Of a DNA stretch of 64,000 nt, positions 43,565-52,986 are shown piece by piece. The position numbers and the translations under genes are program-made. The DNA is from Shewanella psychrophila (lineage in GTDB: Bacteria; Pseudomonadota; Gammaproteobacteria; Enterobacterales; Shewanellaceae), in contig NZ_CP014782.1 in NCBI RefSeq assembly GCF_002005305.1, positions 3,782,001 through 3,846,000 on the forward strand. Direction: 5' to 3'. The notes beneath the pieces are model-generated. The model searched no databases. It was not told the DNA's origin and worked only from the letters and a program-made list of their open reading frames with translations. Each line of letters opens with the position of its first letter. Positions within the stretch are counted from its first letter, which is position 1.

Positions 43565-43681
43565 AGGGTAAAATCAGCCCTAACGTTGCCATCATGCATT
43601 TATCTGATAGTATATGTATATAAATACAGTGCTTGAGTGTTTCGCTCAGATAACATTCAATTGATAAAATGGGTATTTGGC

Positions 43682-45757
43682 TTGAAGAGACTCGATCTTG
43701 TTCCTGTCACAGATCTTAAGGGTGTTGCCAAGAAGATGGCCGAACGCTTAGCTAAGCTCGGCATAAATACGGTACAAGATCTACTATTCCACTTGCCACT
43801 AAGGTATGAAGATCGCACTCAAATTTATCCCATAGCCTCACTCTATCCAGGCAGTTATGGCACCATAGAAGCCGTGATTCACTCCAGTCAGATCATTCAA
43901 GGGCGTAAGCGCATGATGACCTGTACAGTTAGAGATGAAACAGGTTACTTAACCCTTAGATTTTTTAATTTTTCGGTGGCACAGAAAAATGGCTTAGCCA
44001 ATGGTACAAGTATCAGGGCCTACGGTGAAATTAGGCGCGGTAAGCATCAATCAGAGATCATTCACCCCGAATATAAACTCATTCATGGAGATAGCGATCT
44101 CGTTATGAGTGATACCTTGACGCCTGTGTACCCAACTACTGAAGGATTAAAACAGGCCAGTTGGATAAAGCTGACAGATCAAGCCTTGACCATGCTCGAC
44201 GAGGGTGGCTTACAGGAATTACTCCCGCCTCAGCTTCAACCGAGTAATCTGAGTCTCAAAGCAGCCTTACAGCTATTACATAGGCCCAATAATCAGGTTT
44301 CCCTGTTCGATCTGGAGCAAGGTCACCACCCGGCACAACAACGCTTGATCCAAGAGGAGCTCCTAGCCCATAACCTGAGCATGCTCAAATTGCGCCAACG
44401 CAGCAATCGAGATAATGCTGTGAGCCTGGCCGCAACGGGTAAGCTACTCAATCCCTTCCTGAAAGCACTGCCATTTAACCCCACAGGAGCGCAGCAAAGA
44501 GTCGGCGTTGAAATCTGCAGCGATCTCGAAAAGAGTTCACCTATGATGCGTCTGGTTCAGGGTGATGTTGGCTCCGGGAAGACATTAGTGGCGGCCTTAG
44601 CAGCATTGCAGGCCATAGAAAATGGCTATCAGGTAGCTATGATGGCCCCAACAGAATTGTTAGCCGAGCAACATGCCGAGAACTTCGCCCTCTGGTTTGA
44701 GCCCCTCGGGCTAAAAGTCGGCTGGCTAGCCGGTAAACTTAAAGGCAAAGCCAGAGCACAATCTTTGCAGGATATTGAGTCTGGGGAGGCGAATATCGTT
44801 ATCGGCACCCATGCGATTTTTCAAGAGCAAGTGATCTTTAATAATCTCGCCCTGATAATTATCGATGAACAGCATAGATTTGGCGTACACCAGCGACTTG
44901 AACTCAGAGAGAAAGGCATCAGCCAGGGCTTTCACCCCCATCAGTTGATCATGACTGCAACGCCGATTCCGCGCACCTTAGCCATGACAGCCTATGCCGA
45001 CCTCGATACCTCAGTGATCGATGAACTTCCCCCAGGACGAACCCCGGTGACGACCGTAGCTGTTGCCGATATGAGGCGCAATGAAGTCATAGAACGAGTC
45101 CGCCATGCTACCACTCATGATAGCAGGCAGACCTACTGGGTTTGCACCTTGATCGAAGAGTCTGAAGCACTAGAATGCCAGGCGGCAGAAGATACCGCCG
45201 CAGAACTGACATTGGCACTGCCTGAGCTCAAGATAGGTCTGGTTCATGGACGTATGAAGTCCACCGAAAAACAGGCCATCATGGCCGAGTTCAAGTCAGG
45301 CGAATTGAACCTACTGGTAGCCACCACAGTCATAGAAGTGGGGGTTGATGTTCCCAATGCCAGCCTGATGATCATAGAAAATCCGGAACGTTTAGGTCTG
45401 GCTCAACTACATCAACTCAGGGGGCGGGTCGGTCGAGGCGCCATCGCCAGTCACTGCGTACTCATGTACAAGGCTCCTTTGTCACCGACAGCAACCAAGC
45501 GATTGGGGGTACTCAGGAACAGCAACGATGGCTTCATCATAGCCCAGAAGGATCTGGAGATAAGGGGCCCGGGTGAAGTGTTAGGAACCAAGCAGACTGG
45601 CATTGCCGATATGAAAATTGCCGATTTGGTTCGAGATCAGGCACTTATCCCCCATATTCAAAAACTAGCCATACATATCATGGAGCAGGTCCCGGAAAAT
45701 GTCGATAGCATAGTGCAACGTTGGCTAGGTGATCGAGACCAATACGTACAGGCATAA
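43682..45757 (+). CDS. recG: ATP-dependent DNA helicase RecG
   Basis: About 691 residues if translation starts at the TTG at 43682 (LKRLDLVPVTDLKG, aligning with the start of E. coli RecG); a GTG at 43637 would add 15 residues. The wedge domain (HPEYKLIHGDSD, TPVYPTTEGLKQ) precedes the helicase core with Walker A VQGDVGSGKT, DEQH in IIIDEQHRFG and motif VI QLRGRVGRG. RecG remodels stalled replication forks and branch-migrates Holliday junctions. Separated here from spoT-trmH by an inserted block. Confidence 0.96.
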   Translation: MKRLDLVPVTDLKGVAKKMAERLAKLGINTVQDLLFHLPLRYEDRTQIYPIASLYPGSYGTIEAVIHSSQIIQGRKRMMTCTVRDETGYLTLRFFNFSVAQKNGLANGTSIRAYGEIRRGKHQSEIIHPEYKLIHGDSDLVMSDTLTPVYPTTEGLKQASWIKLTDQALTMLDEGGLQELLPPQLQPSNLSLKAALQLLHRPNNQVSLFDLEQGHHPAQQRLIQEELLAHNLSMLKLRQRSNRDNAVSLAATGKLLNPFLKALPFNPTGAQQRVGVEICSDLEKSSPMMRLVQGDVGSGKTLVAALAALQAIENGYQVAMMAPTELLAEQHAENFALWFEPLGLKVGWLAGKLKGKARAQSLQDIESGEANIVIGTHAIFQEQVIFNNLALIIIDEQHRFGVHQRLELREKGISQGFHPHQLIMTATPIPRTLAMTAYADLDTSVIDELPPGRTPVTTVAVADMRRNEVIERVRHATTHDSRQTYWVCTLIEESEALECQAAEDTAAELTLALPELKIGLVHGRMKSTEKQAIMAEFKSGELNLLVATTVIEVGVDVPNASLMIIENPERLGLAQLHQLRGRVGRGAIASHCVLMYKAPLSPTATKRLGVLRNSNDGFIIAQKDLEIRGPGEVLGTKQTGIADMKIADLVRDQALIPHIQKLAIHIMEQVPENVDSIVQRWLGDRDQYVQA

Positions 45758-45896
45758 ATAATTAATTATTCTTTAATTCAGCCGACATCTATAGACATAG
45801 CTGCTAAATTTTGCAAAATGGAGAAGCCCCCTTTTTGGTATTTCACCTTAGAGCTGTCACCTCCTGTAACCGAGTCGTATATACAAAGGGTATTAC

Positions 45897-46751
45897 ATGC
45901 AAGTCAATCAAGAAGATAGAATCGCGCCAAAAGAAAAGTCGGTGAATACCAATACCTTAGCTATTGTAGCCGTAGCAGTTGCAGCTATAGTCTCAGGAGG
46001 TGCCTATTATTATTTTAAGGTCGGTGAACCAGAGCCCTTGCCTGTTCGAGTGGTAGATATCACTCCAGAAGAGCCTTTGGTAGCGGTTGTGGATATTCCT
46101 GAACCTGTGATTGAAGAAATCATAGAGCCTGAAGTCATTGAAACTGAACCACAAGCTCAAATAGAGCCAATTCCTACGTTAAGCAACAGCGATGGTTATG
46201 TTCATCAAAAAACAGTCGAGATTGCCGATGGTATGAAGATCGAGCCACTATTAGTGGAGAAAGATCTGGTTAGACATTTCGTGGTCTTTGTCGATAACTT
46301 AGCCCAAGGTGAACTGGCACGAAAAGTGAGCCCACTAAAGGCCCCCGACAGAGTCTTCACCGTTTCTGACATCACCAACAAGACATATCTTAATCCCGAC
46401 AGTTATCACAGATATGATCTGTACGCCAATTTCATCGCTAACTTGAATGAACAGCAACTCGCTACAACCTACAAGGAGTTAACCCCCTTGCTCGGAGAAG
46501 CATTCGAGGAGTTAGGCTATGGTGAGATGAGCTTCAATCAGAGAATGCTCGAAGCCATAGATATTATGCTGGCGGCACCTGTCATAGAGCAGCCAATTGA
46601 ATTAGATGGCGTCAGTGTAAACTATCAATTTGTCGATCCTAAGCTTGAAGCACTACCCAATGCACAGAAGCTCTTGGTTCGCATGGGTCCGGAAAACGCC
46701 AAGAAAGTGAAAGCCGCATTGCGTAAACTAAAAAAGTATTTAGCAGGCTAG
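45897..46751 (+). CDS. DUF3014 domain protein
   Basis: 284 residues. A single membrane anchor (LAIVAVAVAAIVSGGAYYYF, about 22-41) is followed by a Pro/Glu-rich linker and a DUF3014 domain beginning at PTLSNSDGYV, with DLVRHFVVFVDNLAQGELAR and FLSPDSYHRYDL-like NPDSYHRYDLYANFI. Anchored in the inner membrane with the domain in the periplasm. Function unknown. It lies just upstream of the aryl polyene genes but with 227 bases between, and is not a known member of such clusters. Confidence 0.85.
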   Translation: MQVNQEDRIAPKEKSVNTNTLAIVAVAVAAIVSGGAYYYFKVGEPEPLPVRVVDITPEEPLVAVVDIPEPVIEEIIEPEVIETEPQAQIEPIPTLSNSDGYVHQKTVEIADGMKIEPLLVEKDLVRHFVVFVDNLAQGELARKVSPLKAPDRVFTVSDITNKTYLNPDSYHRYDLYANFIANLNEQQLATTYKELTPLLGEAFEELGYGEMSFNQRMLEAIDIMLAAPVIEQPIELDGVSVNYQFVDPKLEALPNAQKLLVRMGPENAKKVKAALRKLKKYLAG

Positions 46752-46978
46752 CCTCTCCAGACCAACCCGTTGCATAAGCTGCGGGTTTAATACCAATCGT
46801 CACAAACCTATACATTTCAACAACACCTGTGTCTCAAAACACTTCATCATCCCAGTTAATCTAGTGTAGAATAATGCCTCAATGGCAACTCGCTTGCCGA
46901 CCCGAGAAATGACCAACTCATCCATTTTTTTAACTGGTTGTATTCTCAGTCTTTATTAGTCGTATCAGAGGCAGTCAG

Positions 46979-47695
46979 TTGCAGTTAAGATTTAGCATTT
47001 GTTCTTGGGGAGCCTGGTCCCCCCAGCATCAGCAGCCCCAAGATTGGCAGCATTGGCGAAGTACCAATACTCACCAAAACTCCTCCCTGGCTGACACCCC
47101 AAAATTAGCTCGAGTCCCTGCGATGCAGCGACGACGTTATAGCGCCTTGACTAAGATGCAACTTGAGGCCGCCTTTCAGGCCGATGCACCACATTCATGC
47201 CGCACAATTTTTGCCTCTAGGCACGGAGAGTTGCATCGCACCATAGGCTTACTCAATAACATAGTAAAAGCAGAACCTCTTTCACCACTGGCCTTTAGTC
47301 AATCTGTACATAATACGGCAAGTGGTATTTACAGCATACTGACGGATAATCGAGCACCATCGACTTCGATTGCCGCGGGTGAAGAAAGCTTGCCACAAGC
47401 ACTTATCGAAGCATATGCTCAGCTAAATGAAGACCCAACGCCTGTATTGCTTGTCTTCGGCGATCAGCCTGTACCTGAAATATATACAGATTTTGTTGAT
47501 GAGCTCGACCTTCCTCTCTCTCTTGCATTAGTTATTGAAAGGTGTGATGAGTCATCTACCAAGCCGCAATTGACACTCAGCCAAGCGCGAGAAGGTAACA
47601 ATATTAGTTATGGTGAGCTAGTGCACAGCTTGTCTGTTGCCAGACCTATAGCTGGTAACTTATGTCATTATCATTGGGAACTCAGCTTTGACTGA
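46979..47695 (+). CDS. beta-ketoacyl synthase chain-length-factor-like protein (APE cluster)
   Basis: 238 residues with an apparent TTG start (AGAGG eight bases before). It matches the short Ketoacyl-synt_2 type found at the head of aryl polyene clusters: SICSWGAWSPQ at the start, and FSQSVHNTASGIYSILTDNR, which resembles the thiolase-fold core of ketosynthases but has no active-site Cys. It is expected to pair with a true ketosynthase and set chain length. First gene of the operon; its stop is next to the acyltransferase start. Confidence 0.88.
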   Translation: MQLRFSICSWGAWSPQHQQPQDWQHWRSTNTHQNSSLADTPKLARVPAMQRRRYSALTKMQLEAAFQADAPHSCRTIFASRHGELHRTIGLLNNIVKAEPLSPLAFSQSVHNTASGIYSILTDNRAPSTSIAAGEESLPQALIEAYAQLNEDPTPVLLVFGDQPVPEIYTDFVDELDLPLSLALVIERCDESSTKPQLTLSQAREGNNISYGELVHSLSVARPIAGNLCHYHWELSFD

Positions 47696-47696
47696 T

Positions 47697-48494
47697 ATGC
47701 CAGCAGTCAGGCTGACGGGATTAGCCTATGTTCCCAGGTGGATAGGCGGCGTCAGTTGCTATATCACCTTCGGTATCGGCGGACTACTAAGCTCGTTAAC
47801 TATATTGCCTATATTAAGGTTTTGGCCAGGTACAAAGTTAGAGCGCATCCGCCGTGTACAAAAAGCGGTACACATCATGTTTCGCGGCTTTGTTTATATG
47901 CTGACTTGTACAGGTGTCATCAAAGTTAGTCCAGATAATATAGCTCGCCTCTCCTCGGCTAAAGGTAGAGTCGTGATTGTCAATCATCCAACTCTAGTCG
48001 ATGTAGTGGTGTTAATCAGTTTAATGCCCAATGCGGGCTGTATCGTTAAACAAGGGATCTGGCGTAATCCTTTTATGCGTGGGGTTGTCGCCTGTGCTGG
48101 CTATATACCCAATCGCGGCGCAGAATTGCTACTCGAAGACTGTAGGCATGTACTAAAAAGCGGGACCAATTTAATTATTTTCCCTGAAGGCACACGTACA
48201 GTTCTAGGCACAAGCGTCAACAGCTTTGCCAGAGGCGCCGCCAATATTGCACTGAGAACCAAGACAGATTTATTACCTGTGGTTCTTCGTACCAATGCAC
48301 CGGGCTTGAGCAAACAAGAAGCCTGGTATGAAATACCCCGTCGCACCATAGGAATGCGAGTCGAAGTAGGCGAAACCATCGACCATATCAGGTATGATGC
48401 GATTGCTGGTGGCGATGCGAAAATGGCACGTCAACTTACACGGGATCTGGAAGATTACTTTAAGACGAACTTAGAACATAATGAAACTACATAA
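47697..48494 (+). CDS. lysophospholipid-type acyltransferase (APE cluster)
   Basis: About 265 residues from the ATG at 47697 (a TTG nine bases earlier is possible). PlsC/LPLAT motifs: VNHPTLVD (NHxxxxD), the substrate region GYIPNRG and FPEGTRT. One or two N-terminal hydrophobic segments anchor it to the inner membrane. In aryl polyene clusters this type of enzyme is thought to build the lipid part carrying the polyene. Its stop overlaps the first ACP start by 14 bases. Confidence 0.9.
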   Translation: MPAVRLTGLAYVPRWIGGVSCYITFGIGGLLSSLTILPILRFWPGTKLERIRRVQKAVHIMFRGFVYMLTCTGVIKVSPDNIARLSSAKGRVVIVNHPTLVDVVVLISLMPNAGCIVKQGIWRNPFMRGVVACAGYIPNRGAELLLEDCRHVLKSGTNLIIFPEGTRTVLGTSVNSFARGAANIALRTKTDLLPVVLRTNAPGLSKQEAWYEIPRRTIGMRVEVGETIDHIRYDAIAGGDAKMARQLTRDLEDYFKTNLEHNETT

Positions 48495-48735
48495 CGAAAT
48501 AAAACAATTAATCATAGAATGCTTGGATCTTGAAGATGTCACCATCGATGATATCGAATCCGAGGCGGCGCTTTTTGGTGAAGGTCTGGGGTTAGACTCA
48601 ATCGATGCCCTGGAGCTTGGTTTAGCGATTAAGAAGCAGTTCGATGTCAAAATTGAAGCCAATTCAGATGCTACTAAGGCACATTTTTATAGTGTGGCAA
48701 GTCTGGCCAGCTTTATCGAATCACAGCAAGCTTAG
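48481..48735 (+). CDS. acyl carrier protein 1 (APE cluster)
   Basis: 84 residues, all-helical ACP fold with the phosphopantetheine Ser40 in GLGLDSIDALELG. The first helix is acidic as usual. The first of two ACP genes in tandem; one likely carries the starter and the other the growing polyene chain. Confidence 0.93.
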   Translation: MKLHNEIKQLIIECLDLEDVTIDDIESEAALFGEGLGLDSIDALELGLAIKKQFDVKIEANSDATKAHFYSVASLASFIESQQA

Positions 48736-48743
48736 GAGAGATT

Positions 48744-48992
48744 ATGCAAAGCCGTGAACAAATTCTGCAAGTCCTAACTCGCATCTTAGTCGATGAATTC
48801 GAGATAGATGAAGCGGATATCTCACCAACAGCTTCCCTGTATGAAGAGCTTGATCTGGACAGTATTGATGCTGTCGACCTAGTCATCAAACTGCAACAAA
48901 TGACAGGCAAAAAAATCAAGCCTGAAGAGTTTAAAGCCGTGCGTACCGTGGACGATGTAGTTTCTGCCATCGAAGGGCTCGTCAAAGATTAA
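48744..48992 (+). CDS. acyl carrier protein 2 (APE cluster)
   Basis: 82 residues with the phosphopantetheine Ser40 in ELDLDSIDAVDLV. Eight bases after ACP 1, with GGAG before the ATG, and overlapping the next gene by one base. It is only moderately similar to ACP 1, which supports separate roles rather than recent duplication. Confidence 0.93.
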   Translation: MQSREQILQVLTRILVDEFEIDEADISPTASLYEELDLDSIDAVDLVIKLQQMTGKKIKPEEFKAVRTVDDVVSAIEGLVKD

Positions 48993-49540
48993 TGCGGTTA
49001 TTCTTGCAAATAGTCACAGGTATTCTGTTACTAGGATACCCATTAGCAGTCTATTTTGGACTCAACTATTTGCCTACAGGCACCATAGCTATGGTGCTTT
49101 GCTTCATCTTAGTCACGAGATTATTGATTCAGAAGCAACAAGTCAAAGCCATGATCTTGCCTATCATAGTGGGCATAGGCTTAACGGCGGCGAGTTTTAT
49201 TGCCAAACGCCATGACTGGTTGCTCTATTATCCTGTAGTCATAAACCTCAGTATGCTGATGCTATTTGCTTACTCGCTTAGGTTAGGCCCCAGCATGATA
49301 GAGAGGCTGGCAAGATTAAAGGAACCCGAACTTCCGGACGAGGCGATTCCTTACCTGAAAAAAGTCACCCTAATTTGGTGTGGCTTATTTGTTTTTAATG
49401 GGTCAGTGGCTTTATACACGGCACACTACGCCTCATTAGAGATCTGGACACTTTATAACGGGCTCATCGCCTATCTGCTTATCGGTTCGCTACTGGGTGG
49501 CGAGTGGTTGTATAGAACTATTTGGTTGAATAAGTCATGA
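48992..49540 (+). CDS. APE cluster integral membrane protein
   Basis: 182 residues with about five membrane helices (LFLQIVTGILLLGYPLAVYF, GTIAMVLCFILV and later). Matches the COG4648-like small membrane protein found between the ACPs and the acyl ligase in such clusters. No catalytic motif is seen; the role is unknown. Start and stop overlap both neighbours. Confidence 0.8.
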   Translation: MRLFLQIVTGILLLGYPLAVYFGLNYLPTGTIAMVLCFILVTRLLIQKQQVKAMILPIIVGIGLTAASFIAKRHDWLLYYPVVINLSMLMLFAYSLRLGPSMIERLARLKEPELPDEAIPYLKKVTLIWCGLFVFNGSVALYTAHYASLEIWTLYNGLIAYLLIGSLLGGEWLYRTIWLNKS

Positions 49541-50901
49541 CAGAATTACTCAAAACTTGGTTATCCAAGGGGCCTTCGAGCCAACAGCTTATCAGTTTTA
49601 ATCATCATGATATTATCACTGGCGGTGCATTCACCAACCAGGTTGCGAGTGTACATCTGCAGCTGAGTCAATCCACTTGCCGGCGTTGGTTATTGGCCTG
49701 CGAGTCTAGTGACCTTTTTGCGGTCGGATTATGTGCCGCATTGCTCGCCGGAAAAGAGATAATCTTACCTGCCAACACCCAAGCAGGTAGCTTGAGTGAG
49801 TTAACCCATGAATTTGATGGCGTTATTTCAGATAAGGCTTTATGTGAAGGTAAAGCCTTCGTCATGCTTAAGAAAGAGCTCTCATCCGCTACAAGCCAAT
49901 GGCCGACTAGTGAGAAATGGGGCGAGCTGGTGCTATACACCTCAGGAAGTAGCGGTCAACCCAAAGCTGTCCGTAAGTCACTGGCTCAATTAGACGCGGA
50001 AGTGACAGTATTGGAGCATACATTTGCCAAGCACTTGCCCCAATGTAGCGTGGTGTCTACGGTTTCACATCAACATATCTACGGTCTATTATTCAAGATC
50101 CTGTGGCCTTTGGCCGCCAGCCGTCCCTTCTTGAGTGATATCATCGAATATCCTGAGACCCTGACCTACTACACGAGTCTGTTTCCTAACCTGTGCCTCA
50201 TCAGCAGCCCGGCTCAGTTATCCCGCTTACCTGAGTCTCTCGACAACGAGAAGCAAGTGAGATCACCCAGCCTAGTCTTCAGTTCCGGCGGTCCGCTGAA
50301 TTTCGAGGCAGCCCAAGGTATCGCTCATTGTTATGGGCGCCAGCCCATCGAAGTGTTTGGTAGCACCGAAACCGGTGGTATTGGCTATCGACGCCAGATA
50401 AGAAAAGATCAGCCTTGGCAAGCTTTTACCAATGTTGAAATTTCACAAGACCCCAAAGATGGCGCTCTCACAGTCAAATCTCCTTACCTGGAAAACCAGA
50501 ACTGGCTTAGATGTGAAGACAAGATCGCACTCATCGAGCCGGGTCTGTTTCGACTTGAAGGCCGCCTCGATCGTATCATCAAGATCGAAGAGAAACGTGT
50601 CTCTTTGGTGCAGATGGAGACATTACTCGAGAGTCACCCTCTCGTCAGTCATGCCGCCTTGGTTATGCTGAGTCAGCCGCGTATTCAGCTAGGTGCAGTG
50701 ATTGAACTATCTGAGCATGGCAAGACTCACCTCGAAAGTGAAGGTAAGCTGAGCCTGAACAATTTACTCAAGGCCCAGCTGTTGACCCAGTTTGAGCGAG
50801 TGACCTTACCCAGACGTTGGCGTTACCCGGCTCTGCTCCCCGTCGATAAACAGGGGAAACGAGTGCAGTCACAGTTAACCGAGTTATTCGACCATGATTA
50901 A
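49537..50901 (+). CDS. aryl/acyl-activating AMP-ligase (APE cluster)
   Basis: 454 residues. ANL superfamily: LYTSGSSGQPKAVRKSL (P-loop), EVFGSTETGGIGYR and RLEGRLDRIIKIEEKRVSL. The hallmark length is shorter than fatty acyl-CoA synthetases and fits the cluster ligases that activate an aromatic acid for loading on the ACP. Expected substrate: 4-hydroxybenzoate in the E. coli system, or a product of the lyase encoded further down. It overlaps the neighbours at both ends. Confidence 0.88.
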   Translation: MTELLKTWLSKGPSSQQLISFNHHDIITGGAFTNQVASVHLQLSQSTCRRWLLACESSDLFAVGLCAALLAGKEIILPANTQAGSLSELTHEFDGVISDKALCEGKAFVMLKKELSSATSQWPTSEKWGELVLYTSGSSGQPKAVRKSLAQLDAEVTVLEHTFAKHLPQCSVVSTVSHQHIYGLLFKILWPLAASRPFLSDIIEYPETLTYYTSLFPNLCLISSPAQLSRLPESLDNEKQVRSPSLVFSSGGPLNFEAAQGIAHCYGRQPIEVFGSTETGGIGYRRQIRKDQPWQAFTNVEISQDPKDGALTVKSPYLENQNWLRCEDKIALIEPGLFRLEGRLDRIIKIEEKRVSLVQMETLLESHPLVSHAALVMLSQPRIQLGAVIELSEHGKTHLESEGKLSLNNLLKAQLLTQFERVTLPRRWRYPALLPVDKQGKRVQSQLTELFDHD

Positions 50902-51271
50902 ATCCAGCTTGCCTCAGATCCTATCCAAGGACAGTAGTGGCGATGCCATCCTATTTCGCCTCTTCATAGCCGCAAACTTACCATTTTTTAATGGTCACTT
51001 TCCCGAACAAGCGGTGCTTCCAGGCGTGACTCAACTGGATTGGGCGATTTGTTTAGGTTGCCAGCATTTCGGCTACCCGCACAATATCGCCACCTTAGAG
51101 GTGCTCAAGTTTCAACAATTGATGTTACCTGACTCTGAAGTGACGCTGGAGATCAGTGAAAACAAGGCAAAAACCAAGTTAATTTTCAGTTATTTCGATG
51201 GCGAGAAGCGCTTCGCATCGGGCCGCCTTGCACTCGCCACAGAATCAACACATATTAGTGAGGCTAGCTGA
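50894..51271 (+). CDS. apeI: ApeI-family 3-hydroxyacyl-ACP dehydratase
   Basis: 125 residues, hotdog fold: FNGHFPEQAVLPGVTQLDWA matches the FabA/FabZ-like active-site segment, with His in GHFP. Half of the dehydratase pair (with the apeP product) that removes water after each elongation round to leave conjugated double bonds. Overlaps the ligase by eight bases and the glycosyltransferase by one. Confidence 0.9.
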   Translation: MIKSSLPQILSKDSSGDAILFRLFIAANLPFFNGHFPEQAVLPGVTQLDWAICLGCQHFGYPHNIATLEVLKFQQLMLPDSEVTLEISENKAKTKLIFSYFDGEKRFASGRLALATESTHISEAS

Positions 51272-52986
51272 TGCAATTTGCATTAGTCATCCCCAATTAC
51301 AACCATGTTGTCGCCATCGAGGAAACCCTCGAGAAGCTGGCACATCTTAATCTGCCTTGCTATTTAATCAACGATGGCAGCGATGATGCCACTCGCCACC
51401 TGCTGACATCTCTGGCCAACCGATATACTTGGGTCACCTTATTACACCACCCCTTTAATCGAGGTAAAGGCGCCGCAGTGACTACAGGGTTGAGGGCCGC
51501 CTATAAGGATGGCTACAGCCATGCATTACAGATAGATGCCGATGGCCAACATAATTTAGACGATATTCCGGCCATGCTAGCTCGAGCCGAAGAAAGCCCA
51601 AAGGCACTCATATCCGGCTTGCCTCAATACGATGAGTCAATGCCTTCGATCCGATTCTATGCCCGCTACCTCACTCATTTTTGGGTATGGATTGAAACCT
51701 TAAGTTTCGATATCCAGGATTCCATGTGCGGTTTTCGTGTTTATCCTCTAGCGGCAACCGAGCAGCTTTTTCTCACCTCAGCATTAGGTGAACGAATGGA
51801 TTTCGATATAGAAATCATGGTTCGTTTACACTGGCAAGGCGTACAGATCATTCATCTGCCTACCCGAGTCATCTATCCCGAAGACGGCATCAGCCATTTT
51901 CAGGGGTTATGGGACAATTTACGCATTTCAGGTATGCATACCCGCCTTTTCTTTGGCATGATCAGGCGCTTACCTCGCAAGATGATGGCTAGCGGAACTC
52001 AAGCTCAATCAGACTCTCACTGGTCCAGCATAGGCGAACGAGGCAGTTACTGGGGCATTAAGTTGCTTGCATCTAGCTATAAGTTAGGTGGCCACTGGCT
52101 TTGCCGCGCCATCATGTATCCGGTGATCTTGTATTTCTTCCTCACCGGACGCAACGCGAGAAAGGCCTCCCTCGAATTTCTAAACAGAGTCAAAGCATTC
52201 GATCCTGAGCACCCTCAATTACAGGGAGACTTGGGATGGAAGCACGGCCTTGAACATTTCTTTGGCTTTGGCAATGCGGCCCTAGATCGCATCGATGCCT
52301 GGTGCGACCGTATCCAGCTCAGCCAGGTAGAATTTCCTAATCGAGCTCTGCTTGCAGATCAGCTAGAAGCTGGTCAGGGAGCCGTCTTACTGGTATCTCA
52401 CTTAGGTAATTTAGAGCTGTGCCGCGCGTTATCGGTTCACCAGAAAAAGGTGAAAGTTAACGTCATGGTATTAACAGACAATGCCGAGAACTTTAACCGG
52501 GTACTGAAACAATTGAACCCGGATAGTTCGATTAATCTGATACAAGTCACCGAACTCGGACCTAGCACTTCTATGTTGCTGCAGCAGAAAATAGAAGACG
52601 GTGAGCTAGTCGTCATAGCCGGAGACAGGACCTCGTCTAACACCCAAGGGCGGGTTATATATGCCCCCTTCATGGGAAAACCGGCTCCTTTTCCTCAGGG
52701 ACCTTTTATTCTTGCCGGCCTGCTCGATTGCCCTGTCTACCTAATGTTTTGCTTACGGGAACAGGGCCGCTATGTGGTCCATCTGGAAACATTTTCAAAT
52801 ACACTTAAAGGCCCTAGAAAAGGCCGCATGCAAAGGCTCGAAGAAGCCGTCAATCACTACAGCGCACGACTCGAATATTTTGCACGGCGAGAACCCTTGC
52901 AATGGTTTAATTTTTTTGATTTTTGGCGTAACGATGACGATATTCAACGCGCCAACTCTCAGGGTAAAGATAGGACAGATAAATAG
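51271..52986 (+). CDS. GT2 glycosyltransferase fused to LPLAT acyltransferase (APE cluster)
   Basis: 571 residues in two domains. Residues 1-240 form a GT-A glycosyltransferase: FALVIPNYNHVVAIEETLEK, LINDGSDDATR and the metal motif LQIDADGQHN. From about 270 an LpxL/HtrB-type acyltransferase follows, with LLVSHLGNLELCRAL giving the HxxxxE pair. TGRNARKASLEFLNRVKAFD marks the start of the acyltransferase. The fusion would couple a sugar-transfer step to an acyl-transfer step when the polyene is joined to its anchor. It starts with a TGATG overlap, and the lyase begins directly after its stop. Confidence 0.9.
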   Translation: MQFALVIPNYNHVVAIEETLEKLAHLNLPCYLINDGSDDATRHLLTSLANRYTWVTLLHHPFNRGKGAAVTTGLRAAYKDGYSHALQIDADGQHNLDDIPAMLARAEESPKALISGLPQYDESMPSIRFYARYLTHFWVWIETLSFDIQDSMCGFRVYPLAATEQLFLTSALGERMDFDIEIMVRLHWQGVQIIHLPTRVIYPEDGISHFQGLWDNLRISGMHTRLFFGMIRRLPRKMMASGTQAQSDSHWSSIGERGSYWGIKLLASSYKLGGHWLCRAIMYPVILYFFLTGRNARKASLEFLNRVKAFDPEHPQLQGDLGWKHGLEHFFGFGNAALDRIDAWCDRIQLSQVEFPNRALLADQLEAGQGAVLLVSHLGNLELCRALSVHQKKVKVNVMVLTDNAENFNRVLKQLNPDSSINLIQVTELGPSTSMLLQQKIEDGELVVIAGDRTSSNTQGRVIYAPFMGKPAPFPQGPFILAGLLDCPVYLMFCLREQGRYVVHLETFSNTLKGPRKGRMQRLEEAVNHYSARLEYFARREPLQWFNFFDFWRNDDDIQRANSQGKDRTDK

